Notes under the pieces: model-generated
What the model was told of the DNA's origin: nothing
What the model saw: only the letters and a program-made list of their open reading frames with translations
Database searches by the model: none
Assembly: GCF_024730785.1 (NCBI RefSeq)
Contig: NZ_CP102830.1
Location: 2,542,001 to 2,606,000, forward strand
Length of the DNA stretch: 64,000 nucleotides
Source: Pseudomonas sp. LS44
GTDB lineage: Bacteria > Pseudomonadota > Gammaproteobacteria > Pseudomonadales > Pseudomonadaceae
Direction: 5' to 3'
Program-made: the position numbers and the translations under genes
Shown: positions 26,416 through 35,022 of the stretch, piece after piece
How the letters are laid out: each line of letters opens with the position of its first letter
Position numbering within the stretch: the stretch's first letter is position 1

Positions 26416-27234
26416 ATGCGTCGCGTGTGTGCATCACTTACGGCCTGTTTGTGCCTGTCGGCCAGCGCCTTGTCCATGGCCGCTGAACTGACCCTGGACC
26501 TGCCTGGCGGGCCACGCCATTGGCAAACCAGCGCCCTGCTCAATCATCCGCAAGCGCGGGAGATCGAGATTCCTGCCGATGTCGCCTACAAGCGCGTCAT
26601 GTATTACCGGGCAGTGCCGCTGGCCAGTCTGCTGGAGGGTGTGCAGGCCGGCGATCATTTGCAGGTGGTGGCATCAGATGGTTTCGCCGCTGAATTACCG
26701 GCTGCGCCGGTGTTGGCACAGAGCGCGGCGACGGCCTGGCTGGCGATTGAAGATCCGGCACGTCCCTGGCCGGCACTGGCCAAAGGCAAGCCGAGTGCCG
26801 GACCGTTTTATCTGGTCTGGAGCGAGCCGCAGAAAAGCGATATTGGCACGGAACAGTGGCCGTACCAGGTAGCCAGCATCCGCCTCCTGGCGCCCGTGGC
26901 CAAGCGCTTCCCGGCGCTGCTGCCGGCTGCCAATTCCGCACCGGATGTTCAGGCGGGGTTTGCTCAGTTTCAGAAAAACTGTCTGGCCTGCCATCGCCTC
27001 AATGGCGCCGGCGACGCCCAGTTCGGCCCGGACCTGAATTTGCCCTTCAATCCAACCGAATACTTCGCAACGGACTTCCTCGCCCGCTACATCCGCGACC
27101 CGCAAAATCTGCGGCGCTGGCCACAAGGGCGGATGCCGGGGTTCTCTCAAGAAGCGCTGAGCGATGAACAGCTCGGCCAACTACTCGCCTATTTGCGCCA
27201 CATGGCCGGACGCAAAGTCGTCAGCGCACCTTAA
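26416..27234 (+). CDS. Periplasmic c-type cytochrome with an N-terminal oxidoreductase-like domain
   Basis: A 272-residue exported protein. The signal peptide runs to about residue 23 (CLSASALSMAA). Residues 24-160 resemble the beta-rich fold of sulfite-oxidase/molybdopterin-binding-like domains (YKRVMYYRAVPLASLLEGVQAGDHLQVVASDGF, SAGPFYLVWSEP), but I see no molybdenum-ligand Cys. A monohaem cytochrome c domain follows: CLACH at 189-193 and the likely axial Met in GRMPGFSQEALSDEQ. No oxidoreductase partner gene is adjacent. Probably an electron carrier with a sensing or docking domain. Confidence 0.85.
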   Translation: MRRVCASLTACLCLSASALSMAAELTLDLPGGPRHWQTSALLNHPQAREIEIPADVAYKRVMYYRAVPLASLLEGVQAGDHLQVVASDGFAAELPAAPVLAQSAATAWLAIEDPARPWPALAKGKPSAGPFYLVWSEPQKSDIGTEQWPYQVASIRLLAPVAKRFPALLPAANSAPDVQAGFAQFQKNCLACHRLNGAGDAQFGPDLNLPFNPTEYFATDFLARYIRDPQNLRRWPQGRMPGFSQEALSDEQLGQLLAYLRHMAGRKVVSAP

Positions 27235-27276
27235 GCAACAGGACCGGGCCCTGACTGCATTCGCCAACCCGCAGAC

Positions 27277-28011
27277 TCAAACGTTGTAATCCTTCGGCGG
27301 CGCGGGCAACTCGTAGAGCAGTGCCTGCAGACCGCTCGCCCAACGCTTGCGGATGTCGCGGTAGTACTGGTCCTCCTCACTCACCCGATACCCTTCAGGC
27401 ACGATCAGGCTGTCCTTGTGATAGACCAGCAGGTCCAGCGGTAACCCAACCGAAAGATTACTGCGAATGGTCGAGTCGAAAGACACCAGCGCACAGCGCA
27501 GGGCCTCTTCCAGCGGGGTGTCGAAGTGCAGATTGCGGTCGAGGATCGGCTTGCCGTACTTGCTCTCACCCAGCTGCAGAAACGGTGTATCGACGGTCGC
27601 CTGAATGAAATTGCCCTGCGGATAGATGCTGTACAGATCCGGCGGGCTGCCGACGATCTGCCCTCCGACCAGGAACGAGCAGGTCAGGTCGGTGTTGCCG
27701 GCCAGCGGCGCGCCATCGCGGGCGACCACCTCGCGAATCGTCCCGGCGACCAACGCGGTGGCATCGTAGAGCGTCGGCACGCTGTACAGGTTGATCTGGT
27801 TAAGGTCGGCGATGCGCTGCTTGAGTAGGTTGATCACCGACTGTGAGGTGGCCAGGTTGCCGGCGGTCTGTAGCACGATCAGCCGCTCGCCTGGCACGCC
27901 AAAGGTGAACAGCTTGCGGAAGGTGGCGATGTGGTCGATGCCCGCATTGGTACGCGAGTCGGAGACGAACACCAGACCATCGACCAAGTTCATGGCGACG
28001 CAGTAAGTCAT
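27277..28011 (-). CDS. Anbu / bacterial proteasome homologue (proteasome-type protease)
   Basis: A 244-residue Ntn-hydrolase of the Anbu (BPH) family, related to proteasome beta subunits and HslV. After Met removal the N-terminus is Thr2 (MTYCVAMNLVDGLVFVSDSRTNAG), the expected nucleophile. The SDSRTNAG and FRKLFTF blocks supply the conserved Asp and Lys. AAGG is well placed before ATG 28011; the longer frame would bury the Thr and is rejected. It lies in a row with transglutaminase, alpha-E and ATP-grasp genes, the standard Anbu operon. Protease activity of Anbu has been hard to demonstrate, so the substrate is open. Confidence 0.92.
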   Translation of the reverse strand: MTYCVAMNLVDGLVFVSDSRTNAGIDHIATFRKLFTFGVPGERLIVLQTAGNLATSQSVINLLKQRIADLNQINLYSVPTLYDATALVAGTIREVVARDGAPLAGNTDLTCSFLVGGQIVGSPPDLYSIYPQGNFIQATVDTPFLQLGESKYGKPILDRNLHFDTPLEEALRCALVSFDSTIRSNLSVGLPLDLLVYHKDSLIVPEGYRVSEEDQYYRDIRKRWASGLQALLYELPAPPKDYNV

Positions 28012-28098
28012 GGATATGCCTTCTTGTGCAGGCCGATGGGGGCCTTGTTTCGACCCTGCGGTAGCGCCCGGCATTCAGGGCATGGCGACTCGTAGGTC

Positions 28099-28182
28099 GT
28101 AGGATGGGTCGAGGAGCGCTGCGACGATACCCATCGATGCGCCGGCGATGGCGCTCGACCTGCGCGGCCCGACCCATCCTAC
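28099..28182. repeat. Inverted repeat GTAGGATGGGTCG / CGACCCATCCTAC, GATACCCA-like (copy 3)
   Basis: GTAGGATGGGTCG at 28099 mirrors CGACCCATCCTAC-like sequence (GACCCATCCTAC at 28171-28182), with ACGATACCCATCG inside and GCGCTCGACCTGCG beyond. It separates the transglutaminase gene from the Anbu gene within the operon. Confidence 0.65.
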
Positions 28183-28196
28183 AAGCACCCCCGCCC

Positions 28197-28994
28197 CTAC
28201 TGCGCCTGCACTGCCAGCAACGAGGCGAACGGCACCTTGGCGTGCATCTGCTCGCCCCCTCCGCCGCGACGCATGCCGCGCACCGGGCAGGCATCCAAGT
28301 AATCCAGGCCCACAGCGAGCTTCAGATGCCGCTCCGGGCGGGCCAGATTGTTGGTGACATCGAAGCTGTACCAGGCATCGTCCAGCCAGGCTTCCGCCCA
28401 TGCGTGACTGGCCAGCTGGCTGTTGTTGCCGTTGTACAGGTAGCCCGAGACATAGCGCGCTGGAACCCCGAGCGTGCGGGCGCAGGCGATGAACGCGTGC
28501 GTGTGGTCCTGACACACCCCGGCGCGGCCGGCGAACGCCTCGGCGGCGGTGGTATCGATCTGCGTCGCCCCCGGTTTGTAGGCCATCTGCTCGTTGAGCG
28601 CCTCCATCAGGCCGATCAGCGCACTGCGATCGGCGCCGCTTTTGCACTGCTGCACGGCGAACCCTCGTAGCGCTTCGTCAGCCTGGGTGAGGCGCGTCTG
28701 GCGCAAGAACGGCAGTGCCGAGCCGTCTTCATGCTCGGCCTCACGTTGCTCGTCGATATCCACCTGGCCCCGCGCGCCGATGACGATCGATTCGTGCGGC
28801 TCGTCCAGCGTCAGCACATGGAGGATGTTGCCGTAGGGATCGAGCTGCGCACGCACCGGGCGCGGCAAGGTCAGCTGCCAGCTGATGATCTGCTGGCGCT
28901 CGCTGCTGTGCGGAGTCAGGCGCAAATATTGAATGCTCGCGCGGACCTGATCATCGTAGTGATAGGTGGTGTCGTGACGGATGGACAGTCTCAT
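28197..28994 (-). CDS. Transglutaminase-like cysteine protease, Anbu operon
   Basis: A 265-residue protein with the bacterial transglutaminase N-terminal domain (MRLSIRHDTTYHYDDQVRAS) and a papain-like core. The triad is complete: Cys161 in RAGVCQDHTHAF, His197 in LASHAWAEAW, Asp212 in YSFDVTNN. Such enzymes probably hydrolyse or transfer peptide amide bonds. Its ATG overlaps the stop of the alpha-E gene by four bases (ATGA). A longer upstream frame runs through that gene and is a shadow. It is linked to Anbu but separated from it by a palindromic repeat. Confidence 0.92.
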   Translation of the reverse strand: MRLSIRHDTTYHYDDQVRASIQYLRLTPHSSERQQIISWQLTLPRPVRAQLDPYGNILHVLTLDEPHESIVIGARGQVDIDEQREAEHEDGSALPFLRQTRLTQADEALRGFAVQQCKSGADRSALIGLMEALNEQMAYKPGATQIDTTAAEAFAGRAGVCQDHTHAFIACARTLGVPARYVSGYLYNGNNSQLASHAWAEAWLDDAWYSFDVTNNLARPERHLKLAVGLDYLDACPVRGMRRGGGGEQMHAKVPFASLLAVQAQ

Positions 28995-29941
28995 ACGACC
29001 TCCAAATAGGAGCTGTGGATGGCACGGGCCAGCTGGCGAACCAGCAGGATGAAATCGGTAAGCCAGGCATGCAGGCCGGCGTTGAGAATTTCGTCGATGC
29101 CGGTGTAGCGCAGGCGCGCGGCCAGCTCGGCGGCCAGGCGCTGCGCCGGGCGGCCGTTTTCGCCGGGCAGGCTGGCGAGAATCTGGTGCAGTTCTTCCTG
29201 ACAGGAGCGCAGCGAGCGCGGCACATCCGGCCGCAGGAGCAACAGCTCGGTGACCTTGCGGGTATTCGGCGAGCCGCGGTAGATCTCGGCGAACGCTTCG
29301 AACGACGACAGCGCGCGCAGCAAGGCGCTCCACTGGTAGTAGCTACGCGCCGAGCGATCATCGATCTCCTCGGCCTCGTCACCGAGCATTTCGTAGCGCG
29401 CATCGAGCAGGCGCAAAGTGTTGTCGGCGCGCTCGATGAAGGTACCCAGGCGAATGAAGCGATAGGCATCACTGCGCATGATGGTGCCGAAGGTGGCACC
29501 GCGGAACAGGTGGGAGCGCTCCTTGACCCACTCGCAGAAGCGGCTGATGCCATAGCGGCCGAGACCCTGCTCGGCGATGCCACGAATCTCCAGCCAAGTG
29601 GCGTTGATGTTCTCCCACATGTCCGCGGTGATGCGCCCACGTACCGCATGGGCGTTGGCCCGCGCTGCCTGCAGGCAGCAATAGATGCTCGCCTGGTTGG
29701 CCTCGTCGAGCGCGAAAAAATGCAGCATGCGCTCAGCGTGCAGCTGGCCGTGGCGACTCAGATATTCATCCAGCGTGCCGGTGATCAACAGCGGCATGGC
29801 CAGTTCGTCGAGACCATCGCCACGCCCGGTTTGCGGCATCAGCGACAGTGAATAACTTACGTCGAGCATGCGCGCGAGGTTCTCGGCGCGCTCCAGATAA
29901 CGCGACATCCAGTACAGATCGGAGGCAGTCCTCGAAAGCAT
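28991..29941 (-). CDS. Alpha-E domain protein (DUF403), Anbu operon
   Basis: A 316-residue all-helical alpha-E domain protein. MLSRTASDLYWMSRYLERAENLARMLDV is the hallmark N-terminus, with the conserved YLERAEN helix, and SDAYRFIRLGTFIERADNTLRLLDARY repeats the E-R-A-D/E-N motif. The family always accompanies circularly permuted ATP-grasp proteins and transglutaminases; a role in peptide-bond forming or tagging has been proposed, not shown. It begins three bases after the ATP-grasp stop and overlaps the transglutaminase start. Confidence 0.92.
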   Translation of the reverse strand: MLSRTASDLYWMSRYLERAENLARMLDVSYSLSLMPQTGRGDGLDELAMPLLITGTLDEYLSRHGQLHAERMLHFFALDEANQASIYCCLQAARANAHAVRGRITADMWENINATWLEIRGIAEQGLGRYGISRFCEWVKERSHLFRGATFGTIMRSDAYRFIRLGTFIERADNTLRLLDARYEMLGDEAEEIDDRSARSYYQWSALLRALSSFEAFAEIYRGSPNTRKVTELLLLRPDVPRSLRSCQEELHQILASLPGENGRPAQRLAAELAARLRYTGIDEILNAGLHAWLTDFILLVRQLARAIHSSYLEVV

Positions 29942-29944
29942 TCC

Positions 29945-31354
29945 TCAGTCCTCCACGATCCAGGTGTCTTTGGTCCCGCCGCCCTGCGACGAGTTGACCA
30001 CCAGCGAACCTTCGCGCAGCGCCACGCGGGTCAGGCCACCCGGCACCAGGCGCGTTTCGCGGCCGGACAGCACGAACGGGCGCAAGTCGATATGACGCGG
30101 CGCGATGCCGTTTTCGACAAAGGTCGGACAGGTCGACAGGGCCAGCGTCGGCTGGGCGATATAGGCTTCGGGGCGGGCCTTGAGACGCGCGCGAAACGTT
30201 TCGATCTCCGCCGCGCTGGCCGCCGGGCCAACCAGCATGCCGTAGCCGCCGGAGCCCTGGGTTTCCTTCACCACCAGCTCCGGCAGATGCGCCAGCACAT
30301 GGGACAGCTCATCAGGTTTACGGCATTGCCAGGTCGGCACGTTCTGCAGGATCGGTTCCTCGTCGAGGTAGAAACGGATCATGTCGGTGACGAAGGGATA
30401 TACCGACTTGTCATCCGCCACGCCGGTGCCGATGGCGTTGGCGAGAATCACATTGCCGGAGCGATAGGCGGCCAGCAGGCCAGGCACGCCGAGCATTGAG
30501 TCGGGATTGAAGGCCAGCGGGTCGAGAAAGGCATCGTCGAGGCGCCGGTAGATCACATCCACCTGGCGCGCGCCGGCGGTGGTGCGCATAAAGACTTTGT
30601 CGTCGCGAACGAACAGATCAGCGCCCTCGACCAACTCGACGCCCATCTCGCGAGCCAGAAAGGCATGCTCGAAATAGGCGCTGTTGAAACGGCCGGGAGT
30701 CAGCACCACGACGCTGGGGTTATCCAGCGGACTGGAGCTTTTCAGCGTATCGAGCAGCAGATTCGGATAGTGGTTGATGGGTGCGATGCGCTGGGCGGCA
30801 AACAGCTCGGGGAACAGCCGCATCATCATCTTGCGGTCTTCGAGCATGTAACTGACGCCGCTCGGGGTGCGCAGGTTGTCTTCCAGAACGTAGTAAGTGC
30901 CATCGCCATCGCGAACCAGATCGACGCCGGCGATATGCGCATAGATGTCGCCGTGCAACCCGAGCCCCTGCATGGCTGGCTGGTAGCCTTCGTTAGCCAA
31001 CACCTGCTCGGCGGGAATCACTCCGGCCTTGATGATGCGCTGGTTGTGGTACAGATCGGCGAGGAACATGTTCAGCGCCTGCACGCGCTGGATGCAGCCG
31101 TGCTCGACCATGCGCCATTCGCTGGCCGGAATACTGCGCGGAATGATGTCGAAGGGAATCAGCCGCTCGGTGCCCTGGTCGTCGCCATATAGCGTGAAGG
31201 TGATCCCCGCGCGATGAAACAGCAGGTCAGCCTCTCGGCGACGCTGGGCCAGTAGCTCATCCGGCGTGTCCGCCAGCCAGCGAGCGAACTCGCGGTAATG
31301 CGGTCGGCAGTTGCCGTCGGCTTCGAACATTTCATTGAAAAAAGTGCGACTCAT
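29945..31354 (-). CDS. Circularly permuted type 2 ATP-grasp protein, Anbu operon
   Basis: A 469-residue ATP-grasp-fold enzyme, expected to form an amide bond between a carboxylate and an amine with ATP. Recognisable blocks are YYVLEDNLRTPSGVSYMLEDR (about residues 150-170), VVVLTPGRFNSAYFEHAFLAREMGVELVEG, YRRLDDAFLDPL, LVVKETQGSGGYGMLVG (nucleotide loop) and the C-terminal ALREGSLVVNSSQGGGTKDTWIV. It is first in the four-gene operon. The substrate is unknown; a peptide modification linked to Anbu is a published hypothesis for this gene set. Confidence 0.93.
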   Translation of the reverse strand: MSRTFFNEMFEADGNCRPHYREFARWLADTPDELLAQRRREADLLFHRAGITFTLYGDDQGTERLIPFDIIPRSIPASEWRMVEHGCIQRVQALNMFLADLYHNQRIIKAGVIPAEQVLANEGYQPAMQGLGLHGDIYAHIAGVDLVRDGDGTYYVLEDNLRTPSGVSYMLEDRKMMMRLFPELFAAQRIAPINHYPNLLLDTLKSSSPLDNPSVVVLTPGRFNSAYFEHAFLAREMGVELVEGADLFVRDDKVFMRTTAGARQVDVIYRRLDDAFLDPLAFNPDSMLGVPGLLAAYRSGNVILANAIGTGVADDKSVYPFVTDMIRFYLDEEPILQNVPTWQCRKPDELSHVLAHLPELVVKETQGSGGYGMLVGPAASAAEIETFRARLKARPEAYIAQPTLALSTCPTFVENGIAPRHIDLRPFVLSGRETRLVPGGLTRVALREGSLVVNSSQGGGTKDTWIVED

Positions 31355-31669
31355 GCCGAACTCCTTGTCACCCGGACGACAGAGCTATCGCAAAGCCCGT
31401 GCCAGCGAATAATTCCTTTAAATACAAATACATAATGAAATAACGAAAGTTCTTCGCACCATATCCGTGCGCAAGCGTCAGCCCTGAAGAGCTTGCGCCC
31501 TATTGCACGGCAAGCGGATCTGACGTTGTAGGAGCAAATTCATTCGCGATTGGCCGATGCACTGATCGCGAATGAATTCGCTCCTACAGGCTTTGCAGCC
31601 ATTTTCGGAAAAGGTATGCGTCGCGGTATGGCGTTTGGTTCGCCCGTCAGCGGGACACGCGCTGCAACC
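31355..31669. other. Upstream region of the Anbu operon
   Basis: The part next to the ATP-grasp start (about 31410-31460) is AT-rich (TTCCTTTAAATACAAATACA) and is the likely promoter on the minus strand. The rest holds the palindrome at 31528-31587. No gene is supported. Confidence 0.5.
31528..31587. repeat. 22-bp inverted repeat, GTAGGAGCGAATTC family (copy 2)
   Basis: Arms at 31528-31549 and 31566-31587 differ at one position (GTAGGAGCAAATTCATTCG against the mirrored GCGAATGAATTCGCTCCTAC). The arms match those at 8165-8223; the 16-base loop differs. Confidence 0.85.
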
Positions 31670-32386
31670 TCAGGGGCGGCTCAACTCCGCCAGTTGCAGC
31701 CAATGGCGATAGAAGCCCTCGGCGACCTGATGGAGCGTGGCGACCTTGCTGGGCAAGTCGCTGAGCATTTGCCTCACGCTCTGCTGGCTGGGTTGGCTTT
31801 CATCCAGAAGGTGGGCCCCATCGCGGAGCCAGAGACGGACCATTTCCTCGGTCACTTCCGGATGGCCCTGCAGCGCCAGCAGCTTGTCGCCCCAGGCAAA
31901 CGCCTGATTGCGACACCACGGACTGGATAGCAAGCGTTCGGCGCCGACCGGCAGATCGAAGGTATCGCCATGCCACTGATAAACGCAGAACTCGTCGGCC
32001 AGATGGGCCAGCCACGGGCTGTCCGCCGTTCGCGGCGAACGGCATAGCGGGTGCCAACCGACTTCCCGGTAGGACATGCGATGCACCGGCGCATCCAGCG
32101 CCTTGGCTAATAGCTGACCACCCAGGCAGTGGCCGATCAGCGGAATATCGCGGCGGATAAAGTGGCGCAAGGCGGCAATTTCGGTCGCCAGCCACGGCAA
32201 CGGATCATTGACGCTCATCGGCCCGCCCATCAGCGCCACGGCCTTCGGCACATCGAGATCGATGCCATCCAACTCGCCGAGATCCACGCGTAGCACGGTG
32301 AAATCCAGCTGCCACTCATCCAGCAGGCTGGCCAAATGACCAGGTGGACAAAAATCGGCGTGGGTGAGGATCAGAATATCGGACAT
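31670..32386 (-). CDS. Class I glutamine amidotransferase-like protein
   Basis: A 238-residue class I glutamine amidotransferase homologue. The nucleophile is Cys87 in PLIGHCLGGQLLAKAL and the His is in LALQGHPEVTEEMV. ALMGGPMSVNDPLPWL is the oxyanion region. It differs clearly from the protein at 20528, so the two are not recent duplicates. GAGGTAATTCAGG precedes ATG 32386. No synthetase domain is attached; gamma-glutamyl hydrolysis is the simplest guess. Confidence 0.85.
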   Translation of the reverse strand: MSDILILTHADFCPPGHLASLLDEWQLDFTVLRVDLGELDGIDLDVPKAVALMGGPMSVNDPLPWLATEIAALRHFIRRDIPLIGHCLGGQLLAKALDAPVHRMSYREVGWHPLCRSPRTADSPWLAHLADEFCVYQWHGDTFDLPVGAERLLSSPWCRNQAFAWGDKLLALQGHPEVTEEMVRLWLRDGAHLLDESQPSQQSVRQMLSDLPSKVATLHQVAEGFYRHWLQLAELSRP

Positions 32387-32518
32387 GCCTGAATTACCTC
32401 CCGGTGCAGAGTGAGGCAAACCACGCGCCGTGAGGGGTCTACGGAAGCGAATGCTGAAACGAGCGCCATCCCGGCCAAAGGCCGGAATGACGTCGACTAG
32501 GCGCTTATGCGGTGTTAC

Positions 32519-32857
32519 TCAAGCGCGCGAGGCGCCGAGTTCCTGCGTTACACCCCAACCATCGAGCACCCCGCCGAGCGGCACCAATAGCGATTCCAGA
32601 TCCTGTTCGAAATCGCCAATGCCTTCGTAAGTGGCGTACATCACTTTGCTGATGGACAGGTGCCAGGCGCCATCGCGGACACTGACCTGCGCGTTGAGAG
32701 ACTCGCCTTGAAATTGCTTCGCCGCCAGTCGGGCCCGCTCCTCGTCGGGAAAGATGGCGTAGAACTCGATGGGATGAAAACGGCTGAAGTCGAATCCACT
32801 TTCTTTCATGCGGTGCAGCACCTTACTGCTGACATCATCGTGGAAGGCAGTAGTCAT
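32519..32857 (-). CDS. RraB-like protein (regulator of ribonuclease E activity B family)
   Basis: A 112-residue acidic protein resembling RraB, which binds RNase E and inhibits it. Landmarks are MKESGFDFSRFHPIEFYAIFPDEERARLAAKQF and the C-terminal FEQDLESLLVPLGGVLDGWG. The second ATG at 32857 is chosen because GGAGGTGTTT lies directly before it. Many Pseudomonas proteins carry this ferredoxin-like fold without a shown link to RNase E, so the functional name is tentative. Confidence 0.8.
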   Translation of the reverse strand: MTTAFHDDVSSKVLHRMKESGFDFSRFHPIEFYAIFPDEERARLAAKQFQGESLNAQVSVRDGAWHLSISKVMYATYEGIGDFEQDLESLLVPLGGVLDGWGVTQELGASRA

Positions 32858-32972
32858 AAACACCTCCTCTCAAGCGATTGATGGATTTCCCGCTTTCCAG
32901 AAACCCGAAGCCTCTGCTGGCTTCACGGCTCCCCACACTGCGCGTACCCGCCCGTTTCACGAGCGGCTAGCA

Positions 32973-33166
32973 GGCCGTTGAAAAACTACTGCGCTCGACT
33001 ATACCGCGTTGAAATCAGGCTCAAAATGCTCATTTACCACTTGTAAACTGCGCTTTTTCGCCTGATTTATTCACTGGCGCTCACCCTTCGGGCCAGCCTG
33101 CGGCTGTTACTCCCGTTGGTCGTTGCGCCTTGTCTAGCCTTCGCTCGCTACGTTTTTTCAACAGCC
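32973..33166. mobile_element. MITE-like inverted-repeat element (copy E2)
   Basis: The ends GGCCGTTGAAAAACTA and ACGTTTTTTCAACAGCC are inverted repeats; the core, on the minus strand, contains GCAGTTTACAAGTGGTAAAT, GAGCATTTTGAGCC and TTTCAACGCGG, matching E1 and E3. An extra GC-rich palindromic part (33079-33128) makes it longer. Together with flanking sequence it fills most of the 32858-33319 gap, where I see no gene. Confidence 0.78.
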
Positions 33167-33319
33167 GGCTTGGGCTGCTCTCTATGTCAACAGCCGGCAT
33201 ACAACGACACCTGATAATTGGGTGTCGTCATGCTGAGGGTAGCGTCTGGTAGCCCTGCCCGCCGGCTAGCCCTTGGATTTACCAATATGCGCGACAGGCG
33301 GCGCCATGGATTTATCGCT

Positions 33320-34081
33320 CTATTCGCGACTCAAACGGGCCATGACCAAGCGATTCAGCCAGGCCGGCGCGAGCTGCCCGGACCAATACATCAGCTTGAA
33401 CGTCCAACTGACCGGGCGGTGCACCGCTGCGGCGTGCGCTTGCTGCCAAACCGCCGCGGCAACGTCCTCGGCGGCGAGCGTCACCCCCAGGCGCCGCAAG
33501 GTCGGCGGCTCGAAACGCTGGCTGTCGACCATTGGCGTACGCACAAACGGCGGCATCATATCGCCGACACGGATATCGTGTCGGCGCCACTCCAGATCCA
33601 GCGCCTCGGTCAGGCCGCGTACCGCGAACTTGGAGGCCGAGTAACTGGCCATGTGTGGCGTGCCATAGAGACCGGAAGCGGAGCCCATGTTGACTACCTG
33701 GGCGTCTGGCGTGGCCTTCAGGTACATGAAGGCGGCATGGCTCATTTGCAGGACGCCGCGCACGTTGATATCGAGAATTCGCAGATGCTCGGCCAGTTCT
33801 ATGTCTTCGAAATACCCGAAGCGCAAGATACCGGCGCAATTGAATAACAGCCGCAGCTGGCCATCGTGATGGCCGCAGAACTGCGCCAACGCCTGCGCCG
33901 CAGCCGACGCGTCCGTCACATCCAAGGCGGCATGCCAGGAATCATCCAGCTCATGTGCCAGCTCTGCGACGGCCAGGGCATTGATATCCAACAAACCGAC
34001 GGCCCAGCCGCGTGCATGGAAGAGTCGCGCGGTTGCCGCGCCGATACCAGACGCCGCGCCGGTGATGAGAATGTTGGGCAT
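33320..34081 (-). CDS. Short-chain dehydrogenase/reductase in a BVMO operon
   Basis: A 253-residue classical SDR. The cofactor loop is TGAASGIG near residues 7-14 with Asp in LLDINAL (suggesting NAD preference). The catalytic residues are in NMGSASGLYG (Ser) and YSASKFAV (Tyr, Lys). TAGGAGG before ATG 34081 is an excellent ribosome site. It is the third gene after a BVMO-type monooxygenase and an esterase, two bases from the latter, so it probably supplies the ketone substrate from an alcohol. Confidence 0.91.
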   Translation of the reverse strand: MPNILITGAASGIGAATARLFHARGWAVGLLDINALAVAELAHELDDSWHAALDVTDASAAAQALAQFCGHHDGQLRLLFNCAGILRFGYFEDIELAEHLRILDINVRGVLQMSHAAFMYLKATPDAQVVNMGSASGLYGTPHMASYSASKFAVRGLTEALDLEWRRHDIRVGDMMPPFVRTPMVDSQRFEPPTLRRLGVTLAAEDVAAAVWQQAHAAAVHRPVSWTFKLMYWSGQLAPAWLNRLVMARLSRE

Positions 34082-34083
34082 GA

Positions 34084-35022
34084 TCAACCTCCTACGCTTA
34101 TATGCGCGCGCAAGAAATTGGCAATCCGCCTTACTGCCTGGTCGGCAGCGCGGAGAGAACCTACATGCATCTGGAACACATGCCACAACTCCGGATAGCG
34201 CTCCAACTGCACGCTCACCCCAGCAGCCGTCGCTCGCTCAGCTAACCGCAGGCTGTCGTTGAGTAGCATTTCGTCTTCACCGACCTGAATCAACAGCGGC
34301 GGCAGCCCTTCAAATCGCCCATGCAAGGGGGAAAACTCAGGGTCGTCGTGCTGGATATGTGCCGGGCGATACAACTGAAAAGCCTGGTCCAGCCATGCAG
34401 GATTGAGCAGTGGATCGCCGGCTGGCGGATCGTAGAGATGCTCGCCCGTACCATCGGCCCACGGCGACAGGCAGACCAATGCGGCCGGTAACGGCAAGCC
34501 TTCGGCCAATAAACGTTGAGCGGTAATCAAGGTGAGATTGCCTCCCGCCGAATCACCACCAATGGCAATCTGCTCGGGGCGATGGCCGGCATCCAGCAAT
34601 GCCCGGTAGGCGGCGACCGCGTCCTCACGGGCGGCGGGATACGGGTGCTCGGGCGCCAAGCGGTAGTCCAGGGCGCACACCGATACACTGGCATTACGTG
34701 CCAGGATCGAACACAGACGCCGGTGGGTAGCCGGTGAGCCGAGCAGGTAGGCGCCGCCATGCAAATACAACAACACGCCATCATCGCTGTGCTGGGGGCG
34801 ATGCCACTCACAGCGCCGCCCGGCCAGTTCCGCCGACGTACGCGTCACCCCGGAAATACGTGTGGGTTTGAAGGTCAGCGCACGAATAATCAGCCGCTGG
34901 CAGGCAATCGGCACGGGCGGGCGCACCACACTGCGAAACAGCAGACGTAGCGCCCCGCGCATGATGGCGCGCCGCCGCGGTTGTTCCGGCGCAGGCGCAG
35001 TGAACTCAACGAATGCATTCAT
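34084..35022 (-). CDS. Alpha/beta hydrolase, hormone-sensitive-lipase family esterase
   Basis: A 312-residue esterase. LLYLHGGAYLLGS holds the HGG oxyanion motif of the HSL family, IAIGGDSAGGNLTL the nucleophile Ser in GDSAG, GEDEMLLNDSL the acid and YPELWHVFQMHVG the catalytic His. The start at 35022 overlaps the end of the upstream monooxygenase gene by 17 bases. In this operon it would hydrolyse the ester or lactone made by the monooxygenase. The substrate range is not known. Confidence 0.91.
   Translation of the reverse strand: MNAFVEFTAPAPEQPRRRAIMRGALRLLFRSVVRPPVPIACQRLIIRALTFKPTRISGVTRTSAELAGRRCEWHRPQHSDDGVLLYLHGGAYLLGSPATHRRLCSILARNASVSVCALDYRLAPEHPYPAAREDAVAAYRALLDAGHRPEQIAIGGDSAGGNLTLITAQRLLAEGLPLPAALVCLSPWADGTGEHLYDPPAGDPLLNPAWLDQAFQLYRPAHIQHDDPEFSPLHGRFEGLPPLLIQVGEDEMLLNDSLRLAERATAAGVSVQLERYPELWHVFQMHVGSLRAADQAVRRIANFLRAHISVGG

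Noticed and set aside
20528..32386. Two class I amidotransferases as a recent duplication
   Set aside because: The proteins at 20528 and 31670 share only the family motifs. Their sequences and lengths differ throughout.
32973..33166. Possible insertion sequence
   Set aside because: There is no transposase frame in either direction. The inverted ends and short length fit a non-autonomous element only.
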